Below, one piece after another: positions 1-8,631 of a stretch of 43,561 nucleotides of DNA. The notes under the pieces were generated by a model. That model was not told the origin of the DNA and searched no databases. It was given only the letters and a program-made list of their open reading frames with translations. The stretch covers positions 1 through 43,561 of the IMG/VR virus record IMGVR_UViG_3300030385_001578. One strand, written 5' to 3'. The position numbers and the translations under genes were made by a program. Each line of letters starts with the position of its first letter. Position 1 is the first letter of the stretch. The DNA comes from a virus.

Positions 1-57
1 GTGGTTCATCCCTCCCCGGGCTCCTGACCAGGGGTCGCGCGCGAAAGGCGGTGCGTC

Positions 58-399
58 ATGTCCGATCTCGTGCAGGCCACCGAGGACGCGATCAAGGCCG
101 CTGACCACCTGACCGACATGGACGACGGCGCCGTGGAGGCGCTTCGTGCCCTCGCTCGCAAGATCGACGCCTGGGACCAGATCGTCGAGTGGGCGCTGGA
201 TGACGCGAGCAGCCAGGACGGCAAGCGTCCGACCGTGCCGCAGAACGACAACGTCTCCATCTCGGCCTACCTCAAGTATTGCGACCAGCTCGGCCTCACG
301 CCGGCCGGTCGCAAGTCGCTGGATCTCGACAAGGGCGGTGAGTCGGGTGGCAGCAAGCTCGGCAAGCTCCGCACGGTCCACGGCGGCAAGTCGGCGTAA
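58..399 (+). CDS. terS: Terminase small subunit
   Basis: A 113-aa acidic, mainly helical protein, first gene of the window, followed by the large terminase, which it overlaps. Small subunits bind the packaging site and load the large subunit. The ATG follows a GAAAGGCGG ribosome site at 42-50. The C-terminal half (AYLKYCDQLGLTPAGRKSLD) resembles P27/HK97-like small terminases, and the tail is Gly/Lys-rich. The call rests on position and size plus this motif; no DNA-binding residues can be proved by eye. The product should act in the cytoplasm with the HNH protein encoded at the other end of the window. Confidence 0.85.
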   Translation: MSDLVQATEDAIKAADHLTDMDDGAVEALRALARKIDAWDQIVEWALDDASSQDGKRPTVPQNDNVSISAYLKYCDQLGLTPAGRKSLDLDKGGESGGSKLGKLRTVHGGKSA

Positions 400-1939
400 G
401 CCTCTCGTTGGGTCGGAGTCGCCGCGAATCTTCACCCCTCCGCTGCGGCGCCTGACTCCGCAGACGTCGCTTGGGTTCGCAGCAATCGAGTTCGCCGAGG
501 ATGTCTGCCAGGTCACGCTCTACCCGTGGCAGAAGTGGCTGCTGGTCCACGCGCTCGAGTTGCACCCTGACGGCGGCTTCCGGTTCCGCACGATCGTGGT
601 CCTAGTTGCTCGCCAGCAGGGCAAGTCGATGCTCTCGGTCATCCTGAGCCTGTTCTTCATGTACGTGCTCGGCCGCGAGCTGGTCATCGGCACCGCACAG
701 GATCTCGACGTCGCCGAGGAAATCTGGCAAGAGGCCGTCGACCTGGTCGAGGAGACCCCCGACCTGGACGCGCTCAAGGAGCGGGTCGTCAAGGTCAACG
801 GCAAGAAGGCCCTCGAACTCTCGACCGGCGAGCGCTACAAGGTCAAGGCTGCCAACCGTCGCGCCGGCCGCGGACTGTCGGGCGAGTTGATCCTGCTCGA
901 CGAGCTCCGAGAGCACCAGTCGTTCGACGCCTGGGGCGCGATCACCAAGACCACGATCGCCCGGCCCGACGCGCAGGTCTGGGCGCTGTCCAACGCGGGC
1001 GACGCAACCAGCCTCGTGCTGCGCTACCTGCGCGAGAAGGCCCACGAGGCAGTGGGCGACCCTGACGGCATCCTGCAAGACGGGCCAACCCTGTCCATCG
1101 AGGATGTCGACGAGCTGGACCCCGACGATGAGCCCGACGACTCCACGCTGGGGATCTTCGAGTGGTCGGCCAAGCCTGGCGCCAGCACGAAGGACCGCGA
1201 GGCGTGGGCGATGGCGAATCCCGCACTTGGTCATGGCTACGTCACCGAGCGAACCCTGGCGAGTGCCGAGGCGACTGACCCCGAGTGGGTCTTCCGCACG
1301 GAGTGCCTGTGCCAGTGGTCGGACGGCACGCTCGAGGGTCCGTTCCCGCCTGGCTCGTGGGACGTGGGCCGCTGGTCCAAGGATGACCCGAACCCCCCGC
1401 AGATCGTCGGCAACGTCGTCGCCTGCGTGGACATGAGCCAGGACCGCATCAAGTCCTATATCGCCTTCGCCGGTCGCCAGGCTGACGGTTCACTACAGGT
1501 CGAGATCGTCGCCGAGCGCGCCGGCTCCGAGTGGGTTGAGGGCTGGCTGCGAGAGCGCGCCGACCTGATCGACTCAGTCACCGGACAGACCCGCGGCGCC
1601 CCGGTTTCCTCGCTGATGGCCGACCTCAAGCAGTCCCTCTCCGACGCAATCCCAGTGCTCGACCTTCAGGGAAGCGACCTGACCGCCGCGACCGGCAAGT
1701 TCTACGACCTGGTGCGCGAGAAGGCCCTGACGCACAACCCATGGCCCTCACTGGACCTCGCTGCCGCCACCGCTGTCCCCAAGCTCACCGAAGGCGGCGC
1801 CTTCATGTGGGACCGAAAGCGCTCACCCACCGACGTCGCCCCCCTGCAAGCCGCTACGGGCGCCGTGTGGCTACTCAATCGCCCTGTCGAGGCTCCCGCA
1901 GTCTCGGCATACGAGGCCCGCGGCGTTCTGACTGTCTGA
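347..1939 (+). CDS. terL: Terminase large subunit (ATPase/nuclease)
   Basis: Packaging motor, about 530 aa. The Walker A-like motif is VARQQGKSM (encoded near 601-630) and the Walker B is ELILLDE (near 886-906), followed by a typical coupling stretch. A conserved VDMSQDR (near 1429-1447) supplies a candidate catalytic Asp of the RNase H-like nuclease domain. The frame stays open further upstream inside terS. I place the start at GTG 347 because GGTGA lies five bases before it; GTG 338 is also possible. Either gives a product of normal family length overlapping terS by about 50-60 nt. It should act with the portal at the procapsid vertex. Confidence 0.92.
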   Translation: MAASSASSARSTAASRRKPLVGSESPRIFTPPLRRLTPQTSLGFAAIEFAEDVCQVTLYPWQKWLLVHALELHPDGGFRFRTIVVLVARQQGKSMLSVILSLFFMYVLGRELVIGTAQDLDVAEEIWQEAVDLVEETPDLDALKERVVKVNGKKALELSTGERYKVKAANRRAGRGLSGELILLDELREHQSFDAWGAITKTTIARPDAQVWALSNAGDATSLVLRYLREKAHEAVGDPDGILQDGPTLSIEDVDELDPDDEPDDSTLGIFEWSAKPGASTKDREAWAMANPALGHGYVTERTLASAEATDPEWVFRTECLCQWSDGTLEGPFPPGSWDVGRWSKDDPNPPQIVGNVVACVDMSQDRIKSYIAFAGRQADGSLQVEIVAERAGSEWVEGWLRERADLIDSVTGQTRGAPVSSLMADLKQSLSDAIPVLDLQGSDLTAATGKFYDLVREKALTHNPWPSLDLAAATAVPKLTEGGAFMWDRKRSPTDVAPLQAATGAVWLLNRPVEAPAVSAYEARGVLTV

Positions 1940-1960
1940 CAGATGAGGAGGTGACTTTGG

Positions 1961-3907
1961 ATGGGCTTCTGGTCTGACGTCATTCGCGGCGGCATCCCGA
2001 CCGCTTGGATGCAGCCGCGCGTGGAGTACATCAACAACTCCAGTGACGCCTTTCCGTCATCCCTGGCCGGCTTGGCGGACCCTGGGCAGTTGAGCGTTTC
2101 GCAGCTGTGGGCGACTCAGCCCCACCTGCGAACCGTCATCACGTTCCGCGCCAGGAATGTCGCCCAGCTCGGCCTTCACGTCTTCGAGCGCGTGTCTGAC
2201 ACTGACCGTCGCCGCGACCAGTCGAGCCCCCTGACCGTAGCGCTTCGTCGACCCGACTTGGCGATGACCGTCTACGACCTGATCTTCTCGCTGGTGGGCG
2301 ATCTGGACCTCTACGACCGGGCCTACTGGCTCGTGGCGACCGCCGAGGACTCCCGGCCGCTCCTCCGGCGACTGCCGCCTTCGTGGGTCGAGCCGATCTT
2401 CAGTGACCCGTTCACCGTGAAGTCCTACCGGGTCAAGCGTGGCGCTCGTTTCGTGGATGTCGCCCCGGATCAGGTGTTGGCCTTCTCGGGCTACGCGCCG
2501 GCCTCGCCGATTGGCGCATCCCCGACGATTGAGTCTCTGAAGGACACGCTGCGCGAGCAGATTGAGGCTTCCGCCTACCGCGCCCAGGTGTGGAAGCGCG
2601 GCGGCCGAGTCTCTGCCGTCCTCGAGCGACCGAAGGATGCTCCGCAGTGGTCGGAGGGCGCACGCGAGGCGTTCCGCGAGGATTGGTACGCGAAGTTCAC
2701 GGGCCGGGGCGCGAAGGCTGGCGGCACGCCGATCCTTGAGGACGGCATGACGCTGCGGCGCATCGACTTCAACGCCCAGGAGCAGCAGTTCGTCGATGTG
2801 GCGAAGCTGGCCCTGGCGACCGTGGCGAGCGCCTACCACGTCAACCCGACGATGATCGGCCTGCTCGACAACGCCAACTACTCCAACGTGCGCGAGTTTC
2901 GCCGGATGCTCTACGGCGACACTCTCGGCCCCCTTCTGGCGCAGATCGAGGCTCGGATCAACGCCTTCCTGCTGCCCATGCTTGGCATGGACCCGGAGCG
3001 CTACTACGCCGAGTTCAATCTCCAGGAGAAGCTGCAAGGCTCCTTCGAGGAGCAGGCGGCCGTCATGTCGACGATGGTTGGCAGGCCGCTCATGACGGCA
3101 GATGAGGGTCGCGCCCGATTCAACCTGCCCGCGATGGGCGGCGACGCTGAGCAGTTGGTGACGCCGCTGAACGTCCTTGTGGGAGGCCAGGCTTCGGCGC
3201 AGGACAGCGGCTCGCAGAATCGCACGGACGGCCAGAGGGTCGGAGAGTCGGCTGCGGCGCCGAATCTCAAGGGCCGAGCAAAGTCGCGCGCCCCAGAGGC
3301 GCAGGAGGAGCGGTTCGCAGACCTGCTCAAGTCCTTCTTTGAGCGTCAGGGCCGCGTCGTGCAGTCCCGCATGGGCGCTGGCGAGGACTGGTGGGATGCG
3401 AAGCGGTGGGATGACGAGCTGAGCGCCGATCTGCTCCGCATGTATGCCCTGTCTTCTGAGACGGCCGCCCGGTCGGCCCTCGAGGCTGCTGGCGTCGAGG
3501 GATACGAGGTCGACCAGACGCTCGCCTTCCTCTCCGAGGCCGCTCGCCTGTCTGCGGGTGACATCAACGAGGCCACCAAGGGGCAACTCGACGAGGCGAT
3601 TGCCGACCCGGACGGCGACCCCGAAACGGTCTTCGAGAACGCCCAGTCTCAGCGCGCCTTAGAGATCGCCGCCACGGCAGTCACCTTCGCCTCTGGGTTC
3701 GGCGTCGTCGAGGCAGCCAAGCAGAACGGCGCCGGCACGAAGACATGGCGCACCACCTCGAGCAACCCGCGCTCCTCGCACGCTCGCCTGAACGGCGAGA
3801 CGGTCCCGCTCGACGACGACTTCAGCAACGGACTCAAGTGGCCCGGCTCAATCGGCGACCCCGCCGAGACTGCCGGCTGCAAGTGCGCCGTCGACATCAA
3901 CTTCTGA
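1961..3907 (+). CDS. Portal protein fused to MuF-like C-terminal domain
   Basis: 648 aa, longer than a usual portal (roughly 400-500 aa). The N-terminal about 430 residues look like an HK97-family portal (hydrophobic core, NPTMIGLLDNANYSNVREFRR near residues 290-312). The final about 55 residues match the MuF/head-morphogenesis pattern: W-T, R-SHARLNGE, then a Gly/Pro stretch and a terminal CKC. The portal forms the dodecameric vertex for DNA entry, while MuF domains are minor capsid or injected components. The ATG has a strong GAGGAGGTG site seven bases upstream. No separate MuF gene follows, which supports a true fusion rather than two genes. Confidence 0.88.
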   Translation: MGFWSDVIRGGIPTAWMQPRVEYINNSSDAFPSSLAGLADPGQLSVSQLWATQPHLRTVITFRARNVAQLGLHVFERVSDTDRRRDQSSPLTVALRRPDLAMTVYDLIFSLVGDLDLYDRAYWLVATAEDSRPLLRRLPPSWVEPIFSDPFTVKSYRVKRGARFVDVAPDQVLAFSGYAPASPIGASPTIESLKDTLREQIEASAYRAQVWKRGGRVSAVLERPKDAPQWSEGAREAFREDWYAKFTGRGAKAGGTPILEDGMTLRRIDFNAQEQQFVDVAKLALATVASAYHVNPTMIGLLDNANYSNVREFRRMLYGDTLGPLLAQIEARINAFLLPMLGMDPERYYAEFNLQEKLQGSFEEQAAVMSTMVGRPLMTADEGRARFNLPAMGGDAEQLVTPLNVLVGGQASAQDSGSQNRTDGQRVGESAAAPNLKGRAKSRAPEAQEERFADLLKSFFERQGRVVQSRMGAGEDWWDAKRWDDELSADLLRMYALSSETAARSALEAAGVEGYEVDQTLAFLSEAARLSAGDINEATKGQLDEAIADPDGDPETVFENAQSQRALEIAATAVTFASGFGVVEAAKQNGAGTKTWRTTSSNPRSSHARLNGETVPLDDDFSNGLKWPGSIGDPAETAGCKCAVDINF

Positions 3908-3922
3908 GCTTAGGAGAAGCGC

Positions 3923-4738
3923 ATGAAGGTAAAGAGCCTCCCGATCGGGCAGGTGAAGGCTGGCCCCGATGACGGGCTCAAGGAGGGGGAGTTCCTTGTC
4001 TACCCCTCGACCTTCACGCGCGAGCCTGACGCCTACGGCGACGTGGTCGCCAAGGGCGCATTCCTCGACGACATCGCCGCGTGGAAGGAGTCGGGCAACG
4101 TCCTTCCGGGCCTGTACGGGCACCGCATGGATGACCCGGACTACTTCGTGGCTGGCGCCATCGAGGAAGGCGAAGACGAGCACGGCTGGTGGGTCAAGGG
4201 CGAGTTCGACCTGGAGAACCCGAAGGCCCAGCAGGTCTACCGGCTCGTCAAGGGTCGTCGCCTCAACCAGCTTTCCTTCGCCTACGACGTGATCGACGAG
4301 GCGGGCGTGGAGCTCGAGGGTGGTCGCAAGGCCAACGAGCTCCGCAAGCTCAAGCGCTACGAGTTCAGCTTCGTCCCAGTTGGCGCCAATCAGGACACGT
4401 CCGTGGTGGCCGTCAAGGGCATCATTGACGGACTCAAGGCCGGCCGCGTCCTCTCGTCCAAGAACGAGACCGCGTTGCGCGAGGCGCGCGACGCCATCGA
4501 CTCCGTCCTCGTCGCCCTCGGTGACGACGACGGCAAGGCTGCACCCGCAGCCAATCCGCATGACCAGGAGAAGGCCAACGGCGAAGCCGAGGCCAAGTCC
4601 GGCGCCAGCGACGAGGAGCCCGAAGGGGCCAAGTCGTCCGCGTCCGACGAGGAGCCGAAGTCGCGTCCGTCCGTCGCTCGCCTGGCGGCACAAGCAACCA
4701 TCTACGCGCTCACGGGCGCAGAGAGGGGTTCACGATGA
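3923..4738 (+). CDS. HK97-type prohead (capsid maturation) protease
   Basis: 271 aa. The N-terminal about 165 residues match the prohead serine protease family: a strand-rich start, then GLYGHRMDDP with the catalytic His, and LNQLSFAYD with the catalytic Ser, followed by KRYEFSFVPVGAN. The remaining about 90 residues are low-complexity, Glu/Ala/Ser-rich, and may be removed during maturation or act as scaffold. It cleaves the capsid delta domain inside the procapsid. The ATG has AGGAGAAG upstream, and the stop overlaps the major capsid start (ATGA), as expected for translational coupling. Confidence 0.92.
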   Translation: MKVKSLPIGQVKAGPDDGLKEGEFLVYPSTFTREPDAYGDVVAKGAFLDDIAAWKESGNVLPGLYGHRMDDPDYFVAGAIEEGEDEHGWWVKGEFDLENPKAQQVYRLVKGRRLNQLSFAYDVIDEAGVELEGGRKANELRKLKRYEFSFVPVGANQDTSVVAVKGIIDGLKAGRVLSSKNETALREARDAIDSVLVALGDDDGKAAPAANPHDQEKANGEAEAKSGASDEEPEGAKSSASDEEPKSRPSVARLAAQATIYALTGAERGSR

Positions 4739-5961
4739 ACCTCAAGGCAATGCGCGCCGCCGCGCTCAAGGCGGCGCAGGACATCATCGACGGCGCCAAG
4801 GCTGACGGCGACCGCGACCTGACCGAGGCCGAGCAGGCTGAGGTCGAGGTCAAGTTCGCCGAGGTCGAGGACCTCGACAAGAAGATCAAGGCCGCGACCA
4901 AGTCGGCCGACATCATGAGCCGCATCGGCTCCCTGGCGCCCGCTGGGGACTCGGACGAGCCCGAGGCCGCCAAGAGCCTCGGCGAGCACTTCGTCAAGTC
5001 CATCGGCACCGAGGGCCTGACCCGCCTCAAGACCGTCACTGGCACCACCGCGGCGGCCCCTGAGTTCAAGGCCGCCACGGACACGCACGTCACCCCGGCG
5101 ACCCTGGGCGACTACCTCACCACCTTCGATCGGACCATCGTCCGTGGCTTCCGCCGCCCGGTGATCTCCGACCTGTTCGGCTCGGGCACGCTCGGCGCCA
5201 ACAGCAACGCGATCACCTACCTGGTCGAGAGCGCCATCGAGGGCGCGTTCGCCACGGTCGCGGAGGGTGGTGCCAAGCCGCAGCTCCACGCGGTCGACCC
5301 GACCACTCGCACCGACGCTCTCAAGAAGATCGCCGGCTTCATCAAGTTCACCGACGAGATGGCCGAGGACTCCGAGTTCTGGGTGTCCGAGATCAACCAG
5401 CGCGGCCTGTACCTGCTGGCTCTGGCCGAGGAGGCTCAGCTCCTGACCGGCGCTGGCACGGGTTCGACCGTGCAGGGCCTGCTGAACCGTTCGGGCGTGC
5501 AGACCGAGGCTGCCGCGAACAACGTCGACAACGCCGACGCCCTGTTCCGCGCCATGACCAAGGTTCAGACCGCCACCGGCCTCCCCGCCGATGGTCTGGT
5601 CATCAACCCGGCCGACTACCAGCAGCTCCGTCTCGAGCGCGACAACAACGGTCAGTACTACGGCGGCGGCTTCTTCGCCGGCCAGTACGGCAATGGCGGC
5701 ATCCCGGAGCAGCCCCCGGTGTGGGGCCTGCGGACCATCGTGTCGGCGGCCGTTCCCTCCAACACGGCCGTCGTCGGCGCCTTCGGCACCGCCGCCACCG
5801 TGTACCGCAAGGGCGGCGTCCGCGTCGAGTCGACCAACTCGCACAGCGACGACTTCACGAACAACCTCATCACCACCCGGATCGAGGAGCGCGTGGCCCT
5901 GGCCGTTCGCAACCCCTCCGCGTTCGTGAACGTCACCCTGTCCGACACCGCCCCGGTCTGA
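4735..5961 (+). CDS. Major capsid protein (HK97 fold)
   Basis: 408 aa. The first about 80 residues are charged and probably coiled-coil (scaffold-like delta domain), followed by an SIGTEGLTRLKTVTG linker. The rest fits HK97 capsid proteins: LGDYLTTFDRTIVRGFRRPV, AEGGAKPQ, an IAGFIKFTDEM P-domain helix region, VINPADYQQLRLERD, and a C-terminal ITTRIEERVALAVRNPSAFV. The start overlaps the protease stop by four bases. Codon choice is strongly C/G-ending, as expected for a highly expressed gene. Confidence 0.95.
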   Translation: MNLKAMRAAALKAAQDIIDGAKADGDRDLTEAEQAEVEVKFAEVEDLDKKIKAATKSADIMSRIGSLAPAGDSDEPEAAKSLGEHFVKSIGTEGLTRLKTVTGTTAAAPEFKAATDTHVTPATLGDYLTTFDRTIVRGFRRPVISDLFGSGTLGANSNAITYLVESAIEGAFATVAEGGAKPQLHAVDPTTRTDALKKIAGFIKFTDEMAEDSEFWVSEINQRGLYLLALAEEAQLLTGAGTGSTVQGLLNRSGVQTEAAANNVDNADALFRAMTKVQTATGLPADGLVINPADYQQLRLERDNNGQYYGGGFFAGQYGNGGIPEQPPVWGLRTIVSAAVPSNTAVVGAFGTAATVYRKGGVRVESTNSHSDDFTNNLITTRIEERVALAVRNPSAFVNVTLSDTAPV

Positions 5962-5966
5962 TCTCG

Positions 5967-6140
5967 ATGGATGAGCGCAAGCTCTACACCGTCCTGATCG
6001 GCGGCCTCCCTCACTCGATGCTGCTCGACTCCGCAGACGCCAAGCGTCTCGGTGGCCGTGCGGTTGAGGCCAAGCAGGCCGAGCCGGAGAACAAGTCGCG
6101 GAAGCCGGCGAACAAGTCGGCTTCGGTGTCCAAGAAGTAA
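5967..6140 (+). CDS. Small lysine-tailed protein after capsid gene
   Basis: 57 aa, starting MDERKLYTVLIGG, five bases after the capsid stop. The second half is Lys/Ala/Ser/Pro-rich and ends SVSKK. I do not recognise the family. Its layout resembles the 49-aa product encoded at 8451-8600 after the major tail gene: a short beta-like start, an Ala/Arg-Leu segment, then a basic tail. It could be a head accessory or decoration peptide, but that is only inference from position. The ATG lacks a strong ribosome site and may be coupled to the capsid gene. Confidence 0.65.
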   Translation: MDERKLYTVLIGGLPHSMLLDSADAKRLGGRAVEAKQAEPENKSRKPANKSASVSKK

Positions 6141-6157
6141 CGAGCGAAGGGGGCGTC

Positions 6158-6640
6158 GTGGCCGATCTGGTCAGCAACTCTGAGATGGCCGGATTTCCCG
6201 GCGCCCCCTACGCCGAGGCTGTACTTCAGGCGGCTGGCGAGTCCATCCGGGACGACTGCGGGTGGCACATCGCACCTGCCGTCACCGAGACCCTGGAGAT
6301 CCAGTCGACGGGGCCGATTGTGCTCATCCCGTCGCTGCTGGTCACGACAGTGACAGCCGTCCGCGATGCCGAGACTGCCGAGCTGGTCGAGGGATGGAGT
6401 CTCGACAAGCGGGCCGGGGTACTCAGCCGCAACTACGGCTGGTGGCCCAAGGTCGTCGAGGTCGACCTCACTCACGGGCACGAATCATGTCCCGCGGGAC
6501 TCAAGCCGGCCATCGCCGAGCGCGCGCGGGCAATCGCAGCGGGCGGTCACGTTCGACAGGAGTCCCTTGGCTCCCGCTCCATCTCCATAACCCCGCTCGA
6601 GAGCGCGGCGGCTCGCTACGCCCTTCCGCCGAGGCCCTGA
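6158..6640 (+). CDS. Head-to-tail adaptor (gp6-like connector)
   Basis: 160 aa with GTG start and an AAGGGGGCG site. The sequence ESIRDDCGWHIAPAVTETL followed by strand-rich VLIPSLLVTTVTAV and WSLDKRAGVLSR is typical of the actinophage gp6/YqbG-like head-tail adaptor that docks under the portal. It is the first of four short overlapping connector genes, in the order usual for siphoviruses. The stop shares one base with the next start (TGATG). Confidence 0.78.
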   Translation: MADLVSNSEMAGFPGAPYAEAVLQAAGESIRDDCGWHIAPAVTETLEIQSTGPIVLIPSLLVTTVTAVRDAETAELVEGWSLDKRAGVLSRNYGWWPKVVEVDLTHGHESCPAGLKPAIAERARAIAAGGHVRQESLGSRSISITPLESAAARYALPPRP

Positions 6641-6972
6641 TGGGTCACCTGATGACCGAGACGGTCGCGCTGCGTTCGTGGGCGGCGGGTGACACCTACG
6701 ATGACTTTGGCAACCCGATCCCCGGCGCACCGAGCGACGTGGCGAGCGTCGCCTGGTACGAGCCGCTGACATCCCGCGAGGCCAGTGACCGCCAGATTCA
6801 GCAGACCTACGGCTTCGTGGTCTACCTGCCCCTAACTGCCGACCTTGACGGCGCCGACGCGGTAGTCATCGAGGGCGACGAGTACGAGGTTGTCGGCGAG
6901 CCCCAGCGCCAGCCCGGAGGCTTCATCGTCGAGGGCTACCTGCGCGCGATCGTCGAGAGGGTGACTGGCTGA
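6640..6972 (+). CDS. Head-to-tail stopper
   Basis: 110 aa. Position (second after the capsid), size and a beta-rich composition (GDTYDDFGNP, VVIEGDEYEVVGEPQRQPGGFIVEGYLRAIVERV) fit the small barrel stopper proteins (SPP1 gp16-like) that close the connector until injection. The start and stop are both TGATG overlaps with neighbours, so expression is probably coupled. Confidence 0.72.
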   Translation: MGHLMTETVALRSWAAGDTYDDFGNPIPGAPSDVASVAWYEPLTSREASDRQIQQTYGFVVYLPLTADLDGADAVVIEGDEYEVVGEPQRQPGGFIVEGYLRAIVERVTG

Positions 6973-7244
6973 TGGGCACCTTCCGAATCTCCTCCGACCT
7001 GATCGAGCGGGCCATGCAGTCCCAGCCCGTCCGCGACTCCCTCGCGTCCCGCGCCCGCACCATCGCCTCCCGCGCCGACTCCCTGGGCGCCTCTGAGGAC
7101 GTGGAGATCAACGCCCGCGTTGTTGAGGGCACGCGCCCCAAGGGACGCCCCTACGCCAACGTCGAGTCCGACAACGTCGGGCAAGAGTGGGGCAGCCGCT
7201 ACACCGAGCGCCGTCGCATCCTCGGCCGGGCGGCGGGTCTGTGA
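6972..7244 (+). CDS. Neck/minor head-tail protein, HK97 gp10-like position
   Basis: 90 aa, shorter than typical gp10-like proteins. The N-terminal half is helical and basic (RARTIASRAD); the second half contains strand-like VEINARVVEG and GRPYANV. It lies between the stopper and the tail terminator, where neck proteins are encoded. Function is assigned by position only. TGATG overlaps lie on both sides. Confidence 0.6.
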   Translation: MGTFRISSDLIERAMQSQPVRDSLASRARTIASRADSLGASEDVEINARVVEGTRPKGRPYANVESDNVGQEWGSRYTERRRILGRAAGL

Positions 7245-7615
7245 TGCGCTGGCCGATCCTCGAGAAGGTCGCTGTGGCCGCTCTCAACGAGGCTCTGGAG
7301 GTCCGCGCCGGCACGAAGGTGCCCGGCGACGTGGACACCCTGCCCGGCTTCGTGCGCGTCTCTCGTGGCCCCGGTAGTGACGACGGGATCACGGACTCGC
7401 CCGGCCTCGACGTCGAGACGTTCGCGCCCTCGCAGATGGCTGCCGCTGAGCTGGCCGAGGACTGCCGGCAGATCATCCACGACCTACAGGGCGGGCTCGC
7501 TGGCGGCGCGTTCGTCGACTCTGTCCGCACCGCTGTCGGCCCCGTGCGCGTCGACTACTCCCCGAACGTCGAGCGGTACGTGGCTACCTACGTGCTCGAC
7601 TTCCGCCGGTCCTGA
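7244..7615 (+). CDS. Tail terminator
   Basis: 123 aa, ATG at 7244 overlapping the upstream stop; GTG at 7241 is an alternative. The sequence MRWPILEKVAVAALNEAL then VPGDVDTLPGFVRVSRGPG and the terminal strand VATYVLDFRR fit tail-terminator proteins (lambda gpU-like role) that cap the tail tube before head joining. It is the last gene before the major tail protein, which supports the call. Confidence 0.72.
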   Translation: MRWPILEKVAVAALNEALEVRAGTKVPGDVDTLPGFVRVSRGPGSDDGITDSPGLDVETFAPSQMAAAELAEDCRQIIHDLQGGLAGGAFVDSVRTAVGPVRVDYSPNVERYVATYVLDFRRS

Positions 7616-7644
7616 CCGGCACCTAGTTCCGCCCACCCCACCAG

Positions 7645-7659
7645 CCCCGCTTGTCGGGG
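7645..7659 (+). terminator. Small hairpin before major tail gene
   Basis: CCCCG and CGGGG arms separated by CTTGT, followed by TTT. The five-pair stem is short, so it may only moderate read-through between connector and tail genes in the 83-base gap. Confidence 0.35.
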
Positions 7660-7698
7660 TTTCCAACCGAGGCCCCAACACGAAAGGCAGGGCGGACG

Positions 7699-8349
7699 AT
7701 GCCCAGTTTCAGCGACCTCCAGAACCACGTCGACTCTCTCATCCGGAAGGGCGCGACCGGGTCCGTGTTCGTCAAGCGCCACGAGTCCAGTGACGCCGAG
7801 ATCGCCGCACTCAAGGACGCCACCGGCCTCCTGGCCCTCCCGACCGGCTACACCGACGTCGGCAACATCACCAAGGACCAGGGCGTCTCCTGGACCCGCG
7901 AGGTCGAGACCTCTGACGTGATGTCGCTCGGCTCCGCGTCCCCGACCCGCACCGACATCGTGTCGGTGACCTCCGGGATGTCCTTCACCATGCAGGAGTC
8001 GAAGCGCCAGGCTTTCGAGCTGCACGAGGGCGTCGACCTCTCGACCGTCACCTACGACGTCAACGGGAACATCTCCTGGGACGCTCCCGACCTTCCCGCC
8101 GACACCTACTACCGGGTGCTCGCACTGTTCAAGGACGGCGAGGGTGCCGACGCGGTCTACCTGGCCAAGTGGCTGCCCCGCGCCAAGGTCATCGACACGG
8201 GCGAGCAGTCATGGAACCAGCAGAACGAGATCCAGCGGCCCGTGACCCTCCGCGCGTTCGTGGACGACACCGCTGGCACCGCCGTCCGCAACCTGTGGGC
8301 CGGCTCGACGGCTCGCCTGACCGCAATGGGCTTCGACGCCGCCGTCTGA
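7699..8349 (+). CDS. Major tail protein
   Basis: 216 aa, starting MPSFSDLQNHVDSLI after a CGAAAGGCAGG site. It is beta-rich throughout (YTDVGNITKDQGVSWTREVETSDVMSLG and later strands), with the acidic N-terminal region and length of tail-tube proteins in actinobacterial siphoviruses. The position between tail terminator and gpG/gpGT chaperones is diagnostic. A stable hairpin follows the stop. Hexameric rings of this protein form the tail tube. Confidence 0.85.
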   Translation: MPSFSDLQNHVDSLIRKGATGSVFVKRHESSDAEIAALKDATGLLALPTGYTDVGNITKDQGVSWTREVETSDVMSLGSASPTRTDIVSVTSGMSFTMQESKRQAFELHEGVDLSTVTYDVNGNISWDAPDLPADTYYRVLALFKDGEGADAVYLAKWLPRAKVIDTGEQSWNQQNEIQRPVTLRAFVDDTAGTAVRNLWAGSTARLTAMGFDAAV

Positions 8350-8354
8350 CCAAT

Positions 8355-8401
8355 CTTCGACGCGGCGGGGACTCAGGGGTGGGCGCCCCGCCGTGTCGGA
8401 G
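8355..8401 (+). terminator. Strong stem-loop after major tail gene
   Basis: Bases 8355-8370 pair with 8386-8401, giving about 16 pairs including two G-U pairs and a 15-base loop. No U-run follows, so it may be an attenuator or an mRNA-stabilising end rather than a classic terminator. It sits five bases after the major tail stop. Confidence 0.6.
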
Positions 8402-8450
8402 TTCCACCCCCACGCCCCCTCACCCGTTCTGACCTCACGAGGAGTTCGTC

Positions 8451-8600
8451 ATGGCGAAGGCCGAGAAGTTCACGCTCTACAGCCCCAAGGGCGAGCAGTA
8501 CGACACCACCAGCAAGGTCGAGGCGACCCGCCTGCGCGCCTACGGCTACACCGACCAGGCCCCCAAGAAGTCTCAGGCGCCCGCCGCCGACAAGAAGTAA
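8451..8600 (+). CDS. Small lysine-tailed protein after major tail gene
   Basis: 49 aa, MAKAEKFTLYSPKGEQYDTT then EATRLRAYGYTD and a Lys/Pro/Ala tail ending ADKK. The ATG has an ACGAGGAG site. I do not recognise the family. It looks like a shorter relative of the 57-aa product at 5967-6140. Both follow the gene for a highly abundant shell or tube protein, which suggests related accessory roles. This is inference. Confidence 0.65.
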   Translation: MAKAEKFTLYSPKGEQYDTTSKVEATRLRAYGYTDQAPKKSQAPAADKK

Positions 8601-8631
8601 CCCACCACCTCCACAGAGAAAGGCCCACCCC

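Noticed and set aside
146-346. N-terminal extension of the large terminase through terS
   Set aside because: Arg/Ser-rich shadow of the terS frame with no family similarity; GTG 347 or 338 is the sensible start.
2057-3586. 509-codon minus-strand frame over the portal gene
   Set aside because: Mirror of the portal gene; low-complexity Arg/Leu-rich product.
4702-6177. 491-codon minus-strand frame over the capsid gene
   Set aside because: Mirror of the capsid gene; no recognisable motif.
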